Positions 1 to 7,600 of a DNA stretch of 64,000 nucleotides are shown piece after piece. The translations under genes and the position numbers were made by a program. Each line of letters starts with the position of its first letter. The first letter of the stretch is position 1. The stretch comes from Mucilaginibacter pedocola (lineage in GTDB: Bacteria; Bacteroidota; Bacteroidia; Sphingobacteriales; Sphingobacteriaceae). A model generated the notes under the pieces. It saw nothing but the letters and a program-made list of their open reading frames with translations, did no database searches and had not been told where the DNA came from. The stretch is from positions 1 through 64,000 of the forward strand of contig NZ_MBTF01000016.1 of the NCBI RefSeq assembly GCF_002013915.1. The letters are read 5' to 3'.

Positions 1-45
1 CTGAATCGTCCTGAAATAAGTTGACAGATTTTACGATAGTCCCAG

Positions 46-939
46 TTACGTGAGTAGCTGGGATTTTTGTTTATAAACACTTTGAGGTGTTTTCATCTTC
101 AAAGATAAATGCGGCCGGTAATTATTGTACAGATCAACAGCTTCTTCTGTTAATAATTTTGCATGCAATTTTGATTTTAGTACGTTGCCTAAGCCAAACT
201 CTTCCTTTAAAGTTCTATTCATCCGTTCAGCCAGTGCATTCTCATAAGGATCTCCATTTTCAGTCATGCTGATTTTGATCTGATGCTGATTTGCGATACT
301 TACATATTCTGCACTACAGTACTGCATCCCCCGGTCTGAATGATGTATAAGTTGGTGCTGCCTGTTTTTTCTGTTCCTGATAGCCATTTGAAAGGCCTGC
401 TTCATTTGTGCCGCTTCCATGTTATCAGCTATCGCATAATCCATTATCTTCCTGCTATAAGCATCGGTCACCATATTCAGATAACAATTGCCCTCATCTG
501 TTTTGAGATAGGTAATATCACTTACCCATACCTCATCGGGACGTTTTACAACGATATCTTTAACCAGGTTAGGGTATTTTCTTAGCCAATGCTTTGACAT
601 GGTGGTTTGTATGTATCTGCGTTTAGGCAATATCAGCATCCCATTTTTCTTTAACAGGGCAAACAGTTTATCCCGCCCAAACTTGATCTCCTGCGCTTGC
701 AAGCTATCTCTGATCTGATGATGAAGTTTTCTGCCACCTAAACGGGATAATACTTTCCGCTCCTTGTCAACAAGCTGCTTTATTTGCAGTTCCTGTTCGT
801 TCTTTTGCTCCTGCTCTTTGCAGTGCTTATAGAAATATTGACGGCTATATCCTAAAACGTTAGCTACAAATCCAACGGTTCGTCGGTCTCGCTTCGAGCC
901 TGTTCTGTAGCTTCTGACAACAGGCTCAAATACTTTTTT
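46..939 (-). CDS. IS3-family transposase OrfB (DDE catalytic frame, made by -1 frameshift)
   Basis: This is the integrase-core part of the transposase. The frame is open from just after a TAG at 940-942 down to 46, so it has no start of its own upstream and is probably made as an OrfAB fusion of about 400 residues. The N-terminal part has the HTH_21-like stretch usual for OrfB (VLGYSRQYFYK). The rve core follows, with D in SDITYL, D in HHSDRG and E in AERMN. The second D and the E are 35 residues apart, the DD(35)E spacing of IS3. A TTG at 702 would give only a 218-residue piece without the HTH. Confidence 0.9.
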   Translation of the reverse strand, partial: KKVFEPVVRSYRTGSKRDRRTVGFVANVLGYSRQYFYKHCKEQEQKNEQELQIKQLVDKERKVLSRLGGRKLHHQIRDSLQAQEIKFGRDKLFALLKKNGMLILPKRRYIQTTMSKHWLRKYPNLVKDIVVKRPDEVWVSDITYLKTDEGNCYLNMVTDAYSRKIMDYAIADNMEAAQMKQAFQMAIRNRKNRQHQLIHHSDRGMQYCSAEYVSIANQHQIKISMTENGDPYENALAERMNRTLKEEFGLGNVLKSKLHAKLLTEEAVDLYNNYRPHLSLKMKTPQSVYKQKSQLLT

Positions 940-1271
940 CTAATATCAGTATTCAACCGGCTGTCGGCTATATCGATAGCTCGGTTCAAAACTTCTTTCT
1001 CTTGTTCCAATCGCTTTAGCTTCTTTTCCAGTTCCCGGATCTTCTTATTGGGTGTATCTCTTTTCATGGCTTCTGATTCTTTCCAATCTAATCTACCATG
1101 TTTTCGCAACCAAACCAACACGGTGCTTTTACCCTGGATGCCATAACGCAACTGCGCCTGCTTGTAAGTAAGTTCGCCTTTTTCTACTGCGTCTACAATC
1201 TCCAGTTTAAATGATAAACTGTAATCTTTTTGGGTCTTTCTCTGATAGGCCTTAACTTCTTGTTCTTTCAT
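864..1271 (-). CDS. IS3-family transposase OrfA
   Basis: OrfA is the DNA-binding part of the IS3 transposase. It has 135 residues. Residues 15-65 form the helix-turn-helix expected to recognise the inverted repeats (a YSLSFKLEIVDAVEKGE start and a VLVWLRKHG second helix). Residues 66-98 are a leucine-zipper-like coiled coil rich in K, E and L. It overlaps the OrfB frame by about 75 bases, and a slippery heptamer at codons 111-113 allows a -1 shift to make the OrfAB fusion, which is the active enzyme in this family. The ATG lies about 40 bp inside the right terminal repeat. Confidence 0.92.
   Translation of the reverse strand: MKEQEVKAYQRKTQKDYSLSFKLEIVDAVEKGELTYKQAQLRYGIQGKSTVLVWLRKHGRLDWKESEAMKRDTPNKKIRELEKKLKRLEQEKEVLNRAIDIADSRLNTDIRKKYLSLLSEATEQARSETDEPLDL
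933..939 (-). other. Programmed -1 ribosomal frameshift heptamer A AAA AAG
   Basis: Read on the minus strand in the OrfA frame, codons 111-113 are AGA AAA AAG, giving the canonical A AAA AAG slippery heptamer used by IS3-family elements. Slipping back one base enters the OrfB frame immediately after its upstream TAG (940-942). The site sits inside the OrfA/OrfB overlap where it is expected. Confidence 0.85.
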
Positions 1272-1425
1272 TTGTTAACACTTTTTGTGTCAACCTATTT
1301 TAGGACGGGACAAACTACTTTATAAAAGAAGGGGATGGCCGTTTGGTTATCCCCTTTTTTATTTTATTACCACTAATTTTTCGAATGAGAGCGAATTGCA
1401 CGAATTGATTTGCAGCGGCTTCATT

Positions 1426-1704
1426 TTAGCCACAGAGGGCACAGAGATTTACGCAGAGGTTCACAGAGAGCTTTGCACATCGGCGAGAGAGCGTTTGGCA
1501 TTATTATTTCACGCAAAGACGCTAAGCCGCAAAGTTTTTTTTCCAAGGGCACAAAATGATAACTAAAGCCAGCAGATAGAAGTTGAATATTTACGACTTA
1601 CCAACCTCATTTTCTCTTTAGGTCTTAGCGCCTGCGTGCTCAAACTAACCACATTACAGGCTCTGTGTATCTCTGCGTAAATCTCTGCGCCCTCTGTGGT
1701 TAAA
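1426..1704. repeat. Long palindromic repeat, CACAGAG family, copy 1
   Basis: The left arm (about 1428-1470) carries CCACAGAGGGCACAGAG and the right arm (about 1662-1703) carries CTCTGCGCCCTCTGTGG. An inner stem pairs ACGCAAAGACGCTAAG (about 1514) with CTTAGCGCCTGCGTG (about 1623). The whole forms one imperfect stem-loop. It fills most of the gene-free stretch 1313-1785; the short ORF there is not convincing. Confidence 0.8.
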
Positions 1705-1753
1705 TAGCCAATTCTACCCGCCAGCTTGCATATCTCAAAATCAATTCATAATT

Positions 1754-1773
1754 TTACGTAATCAATTACGTAA
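1754..1773. promoter_or_regulatory. Candidate MarR operator palindrome
   Basis: TTACGTAATCAATTACGTAA is a perfect 9+9 inverted repeat with a 2-bp centre and contains TTACGTAA twice. It ends 12 bp before the ATG of the MarR-GNAT gene. Twofold sites of this length next to their own gene are typical of MarR autorepression, so I infer an autoregulatory operator. Confidence 0.6.
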
Positions 1774-1785
1774 TTAATATTACTT

Positions 1786-2730
1786 ATGGAATTTTATAAT
1801 AAAACAGGCAAAATGGCACTCGGCAGCAGGTTAAGAAGGTTAAGCGAAAGCCTTACCGAGCAAGCTGCAAGTGTATATCAATTATATAACATCGATATTA
1901 ACCCTAAGTGGTTCCCCGTATTTTATGTGTTGGCAGAAGGAGAGCCTAAAGCAATCATGCAAATAGCGCAAGAGATAGGGCACTCGCACCCGTCGGTAAG
2001 CACTATTGCTAAAGAGATGGTGAAAGCAGGTATAGCCATGGAAGCCGCTAATCAGCCCGATGCCCGGAAAAGCTACATCACTCTCACCGAAAAAGGCTGG
2101 GTAGTGAACCGCAAGATACAGGCACAATATACCGATGTGAATGCTGCCATTGAAAACGCCCTTGCCGAAACACAGTACAACATCTGGAAAGCCATTGAAG
2201 AATGGGAGTTTCTGCTGGAGCAAAAAGGCTTGCTGGAACGTGTGCAGCACGAACGTAAACAACGAGAAAGCAAAGCTGTGCAAATAGTGGATTATAGGCT
2301 CGAACACGCACAAGCCTTTAAGCAGATGAACGAAGAATGGATAAGCCAATACTTTAAAATGGAGGAGTCCGACTATAAATCGCTCGACCATCCGCAGGAA
2401 TATATATTGGATAAAGGCGGGCACATATTTATTGCCATTTATAATGGTGAACCGGTGGGTGCATGTGCGCTTATTAAAATGAACGACGAAATGTTCGAGT
2501 TGGCAAAAATGGCGGTATCACCCAAGGCTAAAGGGCTGGGCATTGGTTATTTGCTTGGGCAGGCGTGTATTAATAAGGCTAAAGCGATGGGCGCAACCAA
2601 ACTCTATTTAGAAAGCAACACCATCCTGAAACCGGCTATTAACCTCTATCATAAACTGGGCTTTAAAAAGGTTACCGGTATACCTTCGCCGTATGAGCGT
2701 TGCAATATCCAGATGGAATTGGTGTTGTGA
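1786..2730 (+). CDS. MarR-family regulator fused to GNAT N-acetyltransferase
   Basis: The protein has 314 residues in two domains. Residues 1-150 are a MarR-type winged helix (recognition helix around SHPSVSTIAKEMVKAG, wing around DARKSYITLTEKG). Residues 165-314 are a GNAT acetyltransferase with the acetyl-CoA loop in VSPKAKGLGIGYLLG and the C-terminal AINLYHKLGF strand-helix. This fusion is known in bacteria, where it is annotated as bifunctional HTH regulator/acetyltransferase; the substrate is not visible here. The gene stands alone, has a palindromic candidate operator just upstream, and is bracketed by two copies of a palindromic repeat. Confidence 0.9.
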   Translation: MEFYNKTGKMALGSRLRRLSESLTEQAASVYQLYNIDINPKWFPVFYVLAEGEPKAIMQIAQEIGHSHPSVSTIAKEMVKAGIAMEAANQPDARKSYITLTEKGWVVNRKIQAQYTDVNAAIENALAETQYNIWKAIEEWEFLLEQKGLLERVQHERKQRESKAVQIVDYRLEHAQAFKQMNEEWISQYFKMEESDYKSLDHPQEYILDKGGHIFIAIYNGEPVGACALIKMNDEMFELAKMAVSPKAKGLGIGYLLGQACINKAKAMGATKLYLESNTILKPAINLYHKLGFKKVTGIPSPYERCNIQMELVL

Positions 2731-2751
2731 TATTGATTTGCTGCGTGGCTA

Positions 2752-2886
2752 TTTAACCACAGAGAAGACAGAGAGAAAACCGCGGAGGCTCACAGAGGGA
2801 ACTACAAAAGCCAACTCGTTAAATCTCTGAAGACTAACACTGGCTCTGCAAACCTCTGCGTAAACTCCGCGCCCTCTGCGGTTAAA
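2752..2886. repeat. Palindromic repeat, CACAGAG family, copy 2
   Basis: It begins TTTAACCACAGAGAAGACAG and ends CGCCCTCTGCGGTTAAA, with arms facing each other as in copy 1 but with a shorter interior (about 135 bp). It lies between the MarR-GNAT gene and the ABC exporter gene. Confidence 0.8.
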
Positions 2887-2956
2887 CAACACAAACCGCC
2901 TATTTAACGGCATTGTCAAATTAAAGGGAATGAGCTTCTTAGCCGTTCCTTTTTTT

Positions 2957-2964
2957 TAGTTTTG
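2957..2964 (+). promoter_or_regulatory. -7 promoter box TAGTTTTG
   Basis: It matches the Bacteroidota -7 consensus TAnnTTTG and ends 7 bp before the ABC exporter ATG, so the transcript would have almost no leader. Confidence 0.5.
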
Positions 2965-2971
2965 CATCCAA

Positions 2972-4735
2972 ATGAAAATACTCTTATCTTATTTATCAAA
3001 ATATAAGTGGATAGTAGTGCTTGCTTTGGTGCTGGCTGCTATCAACATCGGCTTCTCCTTATTAGACCCCATGATCACCGGGAACATTGTAGACAAGTAC
3101 ATGATCCCGCCTAAAGATGGCAAAGTGCTGTCGTTCGACGAGCGCTTCCACGGGGCAATTATGCTGGTTTTGTTGGCAGTTGGCGCGGCCATGGTATCAC
3201 GCGTAGCGAAAAACTTCCAGGATTACTTCACCAGCATCATCGTACAAAAAACCGGTGCCGAAATGTATGCCGATGGTTTAAAGCACTCGCTGGAGCTGCC
3301 CTTCCAGGTTTTTGAGGACCAGCGCAGTGGCGAAACTCTGGGCATCCTGCAAAAAGTAAGACTCGATTGCGAAAAGTTTATCACCTCGTTTATCAGCGTG
3401 TTATTTGTTAGTTTGGTGGGTATGGTGTTCGTTATTGTTTACTCGCTAACAGTAAGCTATAAGGTAACACTGGTATACTTTGCGGCTATACCTATTATAG
3501 CTATGGTGAGTTCGCTGCTAAGCCGCCGTATTAAAACCATTCAAAAAACAATTGTAGGGCAAACTACGGCACTGGCGGGTTCCACTACCGAATCGTTAAG
3601 GAATATCGAGCTGGTAAAAAGCCTCGGGCTTGCCAAACAGGAGATAGAACGCCTTAACAAAACCACCTACAAAATACTCGACCTGGAGTTAACGAAAGTG
3701 AAATTTGTACGCAGCATGAGCTTTGTGCAAGGCACCACCGTAAACTTTGTACGCAGCGCCATGGTGGTTGTACTGCTCATGCTGATATTTAAAGGTGAGC
3801 TTAGCCCGGGTAATTACTTCAAATTCCTGTTCTATTCGTTTTTCCTGTTCAACCCGCTGCAGGAGTTGGGTAACGTAATTTTATCGTGGAGAGAAGCGCA
3901 GGTATCGTTGGGCAATTTTAGTAAGATATTAAGCATTCCTATTGATAAAAAACCGGAAAAGCCTGTTTTGCTAGAGAAGATAGACACATTAACCTTCAGC
4001 AACGTAAGCTTTAAACACCTTACGGCCAATCGTAATGCGTTAAACAATATCAGTTTCGAAACCACCGCCGGTCAAACTATTGCCTTTGTTGGGCCATCAG
4101 GCTCGGGTAAAAGTACACTGGTGAAATTACTTGTTGGTTTGTATCAGCCATTGGAAGGTGATGTAGCCTATAACGCAATATCGAGGGAAGAAATTGACCT
4201 GGACCAGCTGCGCGAAAAAATTGGTTTCGTTACGCAGGATACCCAATTATTCTCGGGTACCATCCGTGAGAACCTGCTGTTTGTTCGCCCGGATGCTACT
4301 GATGAAGAGTGTATGAACGCCCTGCACCGCGCAGCCTGTCAAACTTTGCTTGCCCGTGCCGATAAAGGGCTGGATACTGTTATTGGCGAAGGCGGCGTAA
4401 AAGTATCAGGTGGCGAAAAGCAACGTTTATCTATTGCCCGCGCCTTACTGCGCAAGCCCGATATTTTGGTGTTTGATGAGGCTACGTCATCGCTCGATTC
4501 AATCACCGAAGAAGAAATTACCGCCACCATACGCGATGTATCTATGGTGAACGATCATATCACCATCCTGATAGCGCACCGCCTGTCAACCATTATGCAT
4601 GCTGATAAGATATTTGTGCTGGAGAAAGGGCATATCATTGAAGCCGGTAAGCACCACGACTTGCTGGAGCAAAAAGGTTTATACTACGCTATGTGGCGCC
4701 AACAAATAGGCGAAAAGTTTTCGGTAGAAGCTTAA
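2972..4735 (+). CDS. ABC transporter, fused permease and ATPase half-exporter
   Basis: The 587-residue protein has the layout of a type IV ABC half-exporter. About 300 N-terminal residues hold six membrane helices (the first at residues 13-33). The nucleotide-binding domain has Walker A GPSGSGKST (374-382), signature VSGGEKQR (from about 478), Walker B ILVFDEATSSLD (about 497-508) and the H-loop histidine in IAHRLST. It would work as a homodimer or with a distant partner, exporting a lipid, drug or peptide that cannot be named from sequence. It is transcribed alone, with a -7 box before the ATG and a terminator after the stop. Confidence 0.92.
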   Translation: MKILLSYLSKYKWIVVLALVLAAINIGFSLLDPMITGNIVDKYMIPPKDGKVLSFDERFHGAIMLVLLAVGAAMVSRVAKNFQDYFTSIIVQKTGAEMYADGLKHSLELPFQVFEDQRSGETLGILQKVRLDCEKFITSFISVLFVSLVGMVFVIVYSLTVSYKVTLVYFAAIPIIAMVSSLLSRRIKTIQKTIVGQTTALAGSTTESLRNIELVKSLGLAKQEIERLNKTTYKILDLELTKVKFVRSMSFVQGTTVNFVRSAMVVVLLMLIFKGELSPGNYFKFLFYSFFLFNPLQELGNVILSWREAQVSLGNFSKILSIPIDKKPEKPVLLEKIDTLTFSNVSFKHLTANRNALNNISFETTAGQTIAFVGPSGSGKSTLVKLLVGLYQPLEGDVAYNAISREEIDLDQLREKIGFVTQDTQLFSGTIRENLLFVRPDATDEECMNALHRAACQTLLARADKGLDTVIGEGGVKVSGGEKQRLSIARALLRKPDILVFDEATSSLDSITEEEITATIRDVSMVNDHITILIAHRLSTIMHADKIFVLEKGHIIEAGKHHDLLEQKGLYYAMWRQQIGEKFSVEA

Positions 4736-4755
4736 GCCATTTATAAAATAATGCC

Positions 4756-4796
4756 ATGCCGCCCGCAGTAACCCTGTTGGGCGGCATTTCTTTTTG
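4756..4796 (+). terminator. Rho-independent terminator after the ABC exporter
   Basis: A 9-bp stem ATGCCGCCC / GGGCGGCAT is followed by TTCTTTTTG, 20 bp after the stop codon. Confidence 0.8.
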
Positions 4797-4898
4797 TGCT
4801 TTTTATGGCATCCATCTCTTACTATATATCCTAAAAAGAAGTTCTCGGCAAAAGCAGATTTCCATAAGCCGTAAAAAAAAATTAATTTGTGGCTTTGA

Positions 4899-5474
4899 AT
4901 GAACTTCTTCAGAAAACCAGTTAGGCCCGATGATACCGCAGATGAAGAGCTGGTAAGCAGCTATCGCCTGAACGCCGATATAGGCGTACTGGGGAAACTG
5001 TATGAAAGGCATATGCCCCTGGTATACGGGCTTTGCTTAAAATACCTGAAGGATGAAGAGCCGGCACGCGATGCCGTGATGGCTATTTTTGAGGAGCTGG
5101 TGGTAAAGCTGAAACAGCACGAGGTAAAACAGTTCAGGAGCTGGTTGTATGTGCTTGCCCGCAACCATTGTTTAATGCAATTGCGTGCCGATAAAAAATT
5201 ACCAACAATTGGGATAGACGACTTTATGGAATTTACCCCGGTTTTGCATCCTGATGAAAACGAGGGTGATAAAGAGGAAGCATTGCAGGCTTTGGCACGA
5301 TGTATGGATAAGTTAACCGCTCCGCAGAAGCAAAGCGTCAACTTATTTTATATAGAAGAGAAGTGCTATAAAGAAATAGCAGAGCAAACCGGTTATACCT
5401 TAAACGAAGTAAAAAGTTATATACAAAACGGCAAACGCAACTTAAAGCTTTGCCTCGAGAAACGCCGTGGATAA
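4899..5474 (+). CDS. ECF-type RNA polymerase sigma factor
   Basis: The 191-residue protein has sigma-70 region 2 at about residues 25-95 (LYERHMPLVYGLCLKYLKD, then FRSWLYVLARNHCL, the region binding core polymerase and the -10 element). Region 4 lies at about 130-185 (a helix-turn-helix with YKEIAEQTGYTLNEVKSYIQNGKRNLK). Length and two-domain layout fit the ECF group. The next gene overlaps it by 8 bp and encodes a membrane protein with an N-terminal segment like those seen downstream of such factors, probably its regulator. The target promoters are unknown. Confidence 0.9.
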   Translation: MNFFRKPVRPDDTADEELVSSYRLNADIGVLGKLYERHMPLVYGLCLKYLKDEEPARDAVMAIFEELVVKLKQHEVKQFRSWLYVLARNHCLMQLRADKKLPTIGIDDFMEFTPVLHPDENEGDKEEALQALARCMDKLTAPQKQSVNLFYIEEKCYKEIAEQTGYTLNEVKSYIQNGKRNLKLCLEKRRG

Positions 5475-6765
5475 AAGCAGGGCCAACATATTGCAGATAC
5501 AGAAGTACCTTAACGGGGAGCTTGATGCCAAAGCTATGCACAAACTGGAGCGCGAGGCACAGGACGATCCGTTTTTGATGGATGCGCTGGAAGGCTATCA
5601 AAGCAGCGGTAATCAACAAGCTAATTTGAATATACTGGCCGGGCTACTGGATGCACGCGTAAATAAAAAAGAGCGCCGCATTATCCCCTGGATGACTATT
5701 TCGATAGCTGCGGGTGTGATAGGTTTTATGGTAGTTGTTGGTTTGCTTTATAAAGGCAGCAATAACCCTGTAGAGCCCCAAATTGCGCAGACCGTAGCCC
5801 CTGCCACTACATCAAAGCCCGATACTGTACAAACTGTAACGCCACCTGTAACAACTGATAAACAAGTTGAAGTAGCAGCATTGCAGCCGGCTAAACCAAT
5901 TCAAAAGATTACCAACCATGCAACTGCCGATGGCGGCAGGATGCAAGCTAAGCCTACCAATGCCAGTGTACTTGCCCTTGCTGATACCATGCGCGGAGAT
6001 GTTCTGAAAAAGACGCCGGGCGATGGCATGCCTTTGGATGAAGTGGTTATGAACACCATCGCTATACAAAGAGATACTGTTGAAATGCCGCTTACAGTTG
6101 CCGTGGCAAAGCGCAGCATATCGCAAACGCTGGAGGGAAAAGTTGCTGGTGTAAGTACATCTGAAGTGAAAAAGCCGGCGAGCGGGTACGAGTTAGCCAA
6201 GCTTGGCATACCAACACAATACGTTACGCCGGTAGTACCTAAAGACAAGGTTATCCCGCCCGGAGCCATTGGCACCGCATATACCAAGCCCGAGTCATCT
6301 AATGATTATAAAATCATTGGTAATGCCGAACAAATAGGTGGTAAAAATGAGCCGGGATTAATTGCGTTCGGAAATGCCAGCAAAGCCGTCAATACCAATT
6401 TATCTAATAACCTTAATACTAATGCCAACTTTTTAAGGGCAGATACGCAAGCCGGGTATGATTATTCAAAATCGGATGTTTTAAAGCCGAACGCCCTGGC
6501 TCATCCCGAAAAAGGCTGGGTTATGTACCAGTTGTACCTTTCGCAAAAATGCACGGTGCCTGCGGGGCAGAAGGCCGGAAAAGTGGAGTTAAAGTTTACA
6601 GTTAGCCCTACCGGCGATATCAGCAATATTGTGGTAACCAAAAGCCTCAGCACATTGGCTGATAAAAAAGCCATCCAGATAATAAACGAGGGCCCTAAAT
6701 GGGCAGGCAATGCCAACGGCAAACCCGAAGAAAAAACATTGCAGCTGGAGTTTGTGAATAAGTAG
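5467..6765 (+). CDS. Membrane protein with anti-sigma-like N-terminus and TonB-like C-terminal domain
   Basis: The 432-residue protein starts at a GTG that overlaps the sigma factor gene, implying translational coupling. Residues 8-45 (QKYLNGELDAKAMHKLEREA, DPFLMDALEGYQ) match a conserved N-terminal segment found in Bacteroidota after ECF sigma genes. One membrane helix lies at about 77-97 and puts the rest in the periplasm. The middle contains PLDEVVMN and, 35 residues later, LEGKVAGV, motifs that resemble the plug domain of SusC-type receptors. The C-terminus (about 345-432) resembles a TonB C-terminal domain. It is probably a sigma regulator linked to TonB-type signalling; the function is inferred, not certain. 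Confidence 0.7.
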   Translation: MDKSRANILQIQKYLNGELDAKAMHKLEREAQDDPFLMDALEGYQSSGNQQANLNILAGLLDARVNKKERRIIPWMTISIAAGVIGFMVVVGLLYKGSNNPVEPQIAQTVAPATTSKPDTVQTVTPPVTTDKQVEVAALQPAKPIQKITNHATADGGRMQAKPTNASVLALADTMRGDVLKKTPGDGMPLDEVVMNTIAIQRDTVEMPLTVAVAKRSISQTLEGKVAGVSTSEVKKPASGYELAKLGIPTQYVTPVVPKDKVIPPGAIGTAYTKPESSNDYKIIGNAEQIGGKNEPGLIAFGNASKAVNTNLSNNLNTNANFLRADTQAGYDYSKSDVLKPNALAHPEKGWVMYQLYLSQKCTVPAGQKAGKVELKFTVSPTGDISNIVVTKSLSTLADKKAIQIINEGPKWAGNANGKPEEKTLQLEFVNK

Positions 6766-6774
6766 AAACAAAAA

Positions 6775-6813
6775 AACCATTACGCCATTGCCTGTGCAAT
6801 AACGTAATGGTTT
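6775..6813. terminator. Bidirectional terminator between convergent genes
   Basis: An AAACCATTACG / CGTAATGGTTT stem with A-runs on one side and T-runs on the other sits between the TonB-like gene (plus) and the DUF4197 gene (minus). Confidence 0.75.
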
Positions 6814-6832
6814 ACGAGGGTGTTAACCCTAC

Positions 6833-7558
6833 TTATTGTTTCTTATTCTTATCGTAGTAACCAAATACTTTTTGCAGCAGCGGCGTAGTACGTGCCGATA
6901 GGTTTTGGCGGATATTCAACTCTTCTTTAGCAATCTCTACAAACAAACCGTCGATAGCTTTTTGAGTAACGTAATCAGTTATATCAGGGTTTATTTTGGT
7001 TACAAAAGGCACTTTATTGTAAGCGGTAGCGGCATCGCCGTAGTATTTGGTTGCCCCTACTTTATTTAAGCTGGTTTGTATAATAGGCTTAAAATTTGCC
7101 GATAGCTGCAGCGTGGTAGTGCGTTTAAAGTATTGCGTGGCTGCATCCTGGTTGCCTAACAAAATGTTGGTAACATCGGCAATGGTCATTTGCTTAATGG
7201 CGTTTACAAATACCGGCTTGGCGCTTTTTGCGGCATCTTCTGCAGCGCGGTTTAGCGACAGTATTACATTATCTGCCAGTTTACCCAAGCCAATGCTTCG
7301 CAAGGTTTTCTCTGCCTTTTGTGCTTCGGGCGGGAAAAGTAATTTAATGGCAACATTGCCAAAGAAACCATCAGTTGCCGATAGCTGGTCGGAGCTTTTG
7401 CCGGTGCCAATTTCAAGCGCCTGTTTTAAGCCGTTGGCTATCTCCAGGCTGCTGGGGTTGCCGTATTGTTGCACGGTGGTTTGGGCTACCTGGCTAAGCG
7501 TATCGCAGCCCGAGAACACCAAAAATATAAAGGGAATAAAGAGTAACGTTTTTTTCAT
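6833..7558 (-). CDS. DUF4197 family lipoprotein
   Basis: The sequence matches the DUF4197 family: a short export signal ending in FLVFSGC (lipobox Cys), then a helical domain of about 220 residues with LSQVAQTTV, IGLGKLADNVI and a C-terminal ITDYVTQKAIDGLF segment. The function of the family is not established. The frame extends to an ATG at 7567, but the ATG at 7558 (MKKTLLFIPF) gives a standard signal peptide and lies 13 bp after a TACTTTTG promoter box, so I prefer it. The mature protein should be a membrane-anchored periplasmic lipoprotein. Confidence 0.85.
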   Translation of the reverse strand: MKKTLLFIPFIFLVFSGCDTLSQVAQTTVQQYGNPSSLEIANGLKQALEIGTGKSSDQLSATDGFFGNVAIKLLFPPEAQKAEKTLRSIGLGKLADNVILSLNRAAEDAAKSAKPVFVNAIKQMTIADVTNILLGNQDAATQYFKRTTTLQLSANFKPIIQTSLNKVGATKYYGDAATAYNKVPFVTKINPDITDYVTQKAIDGLFVEIAKEELNIRQNLSARTTPLLQKVFGYYDKNKKQ

Positions 7559-7571
7559 AGCATGCATACAG

Positions 7572-7579
7572 CAAAAGTA
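7572..7579 (-). promoter_or_regulatory. -7 promoter box TACTTTTG
   Basis: It fits TAnnTTTG on the minus strand, 13 bp before the preferred start of the DUF4197 gene at 7558. Confidence 0.5.
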
Positions 7580-7600
7580 CTGCCAATAAAACGCAATTTT

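Larger units (their letters stand above)
2..1312 (-). mobile_element. IS3-family insertion sequence, complete
   Basis: The two ends are imperfect terminal inverted repeats of about 26 bp. The left end reads TGAATCGTCCTGAAATAAG and the right end, read inwards on the other strand, TGTCCCGTCCTAAAATAGG; both go on to TTGACA. TG...CA tips are usual for the IS3 family. The 1,311-bp element carries two overlapping transposase frames read leftwards. Both frames are open and the catalytic triad is present, so it looks potentially active. The target duplication cannot be tested because the window starts one base outside the left end; a 3-bp duplication AAC would fit that single base. Confidence 0.9.

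Noticed and set aside
1285..1566. 93-codon frame on the plus strand after the IS element
   Set aside because: It starts inside the IS right end and runs through the palindromic CACAGAG repeat; its sequence is repeat translation with no protein-like pattern.
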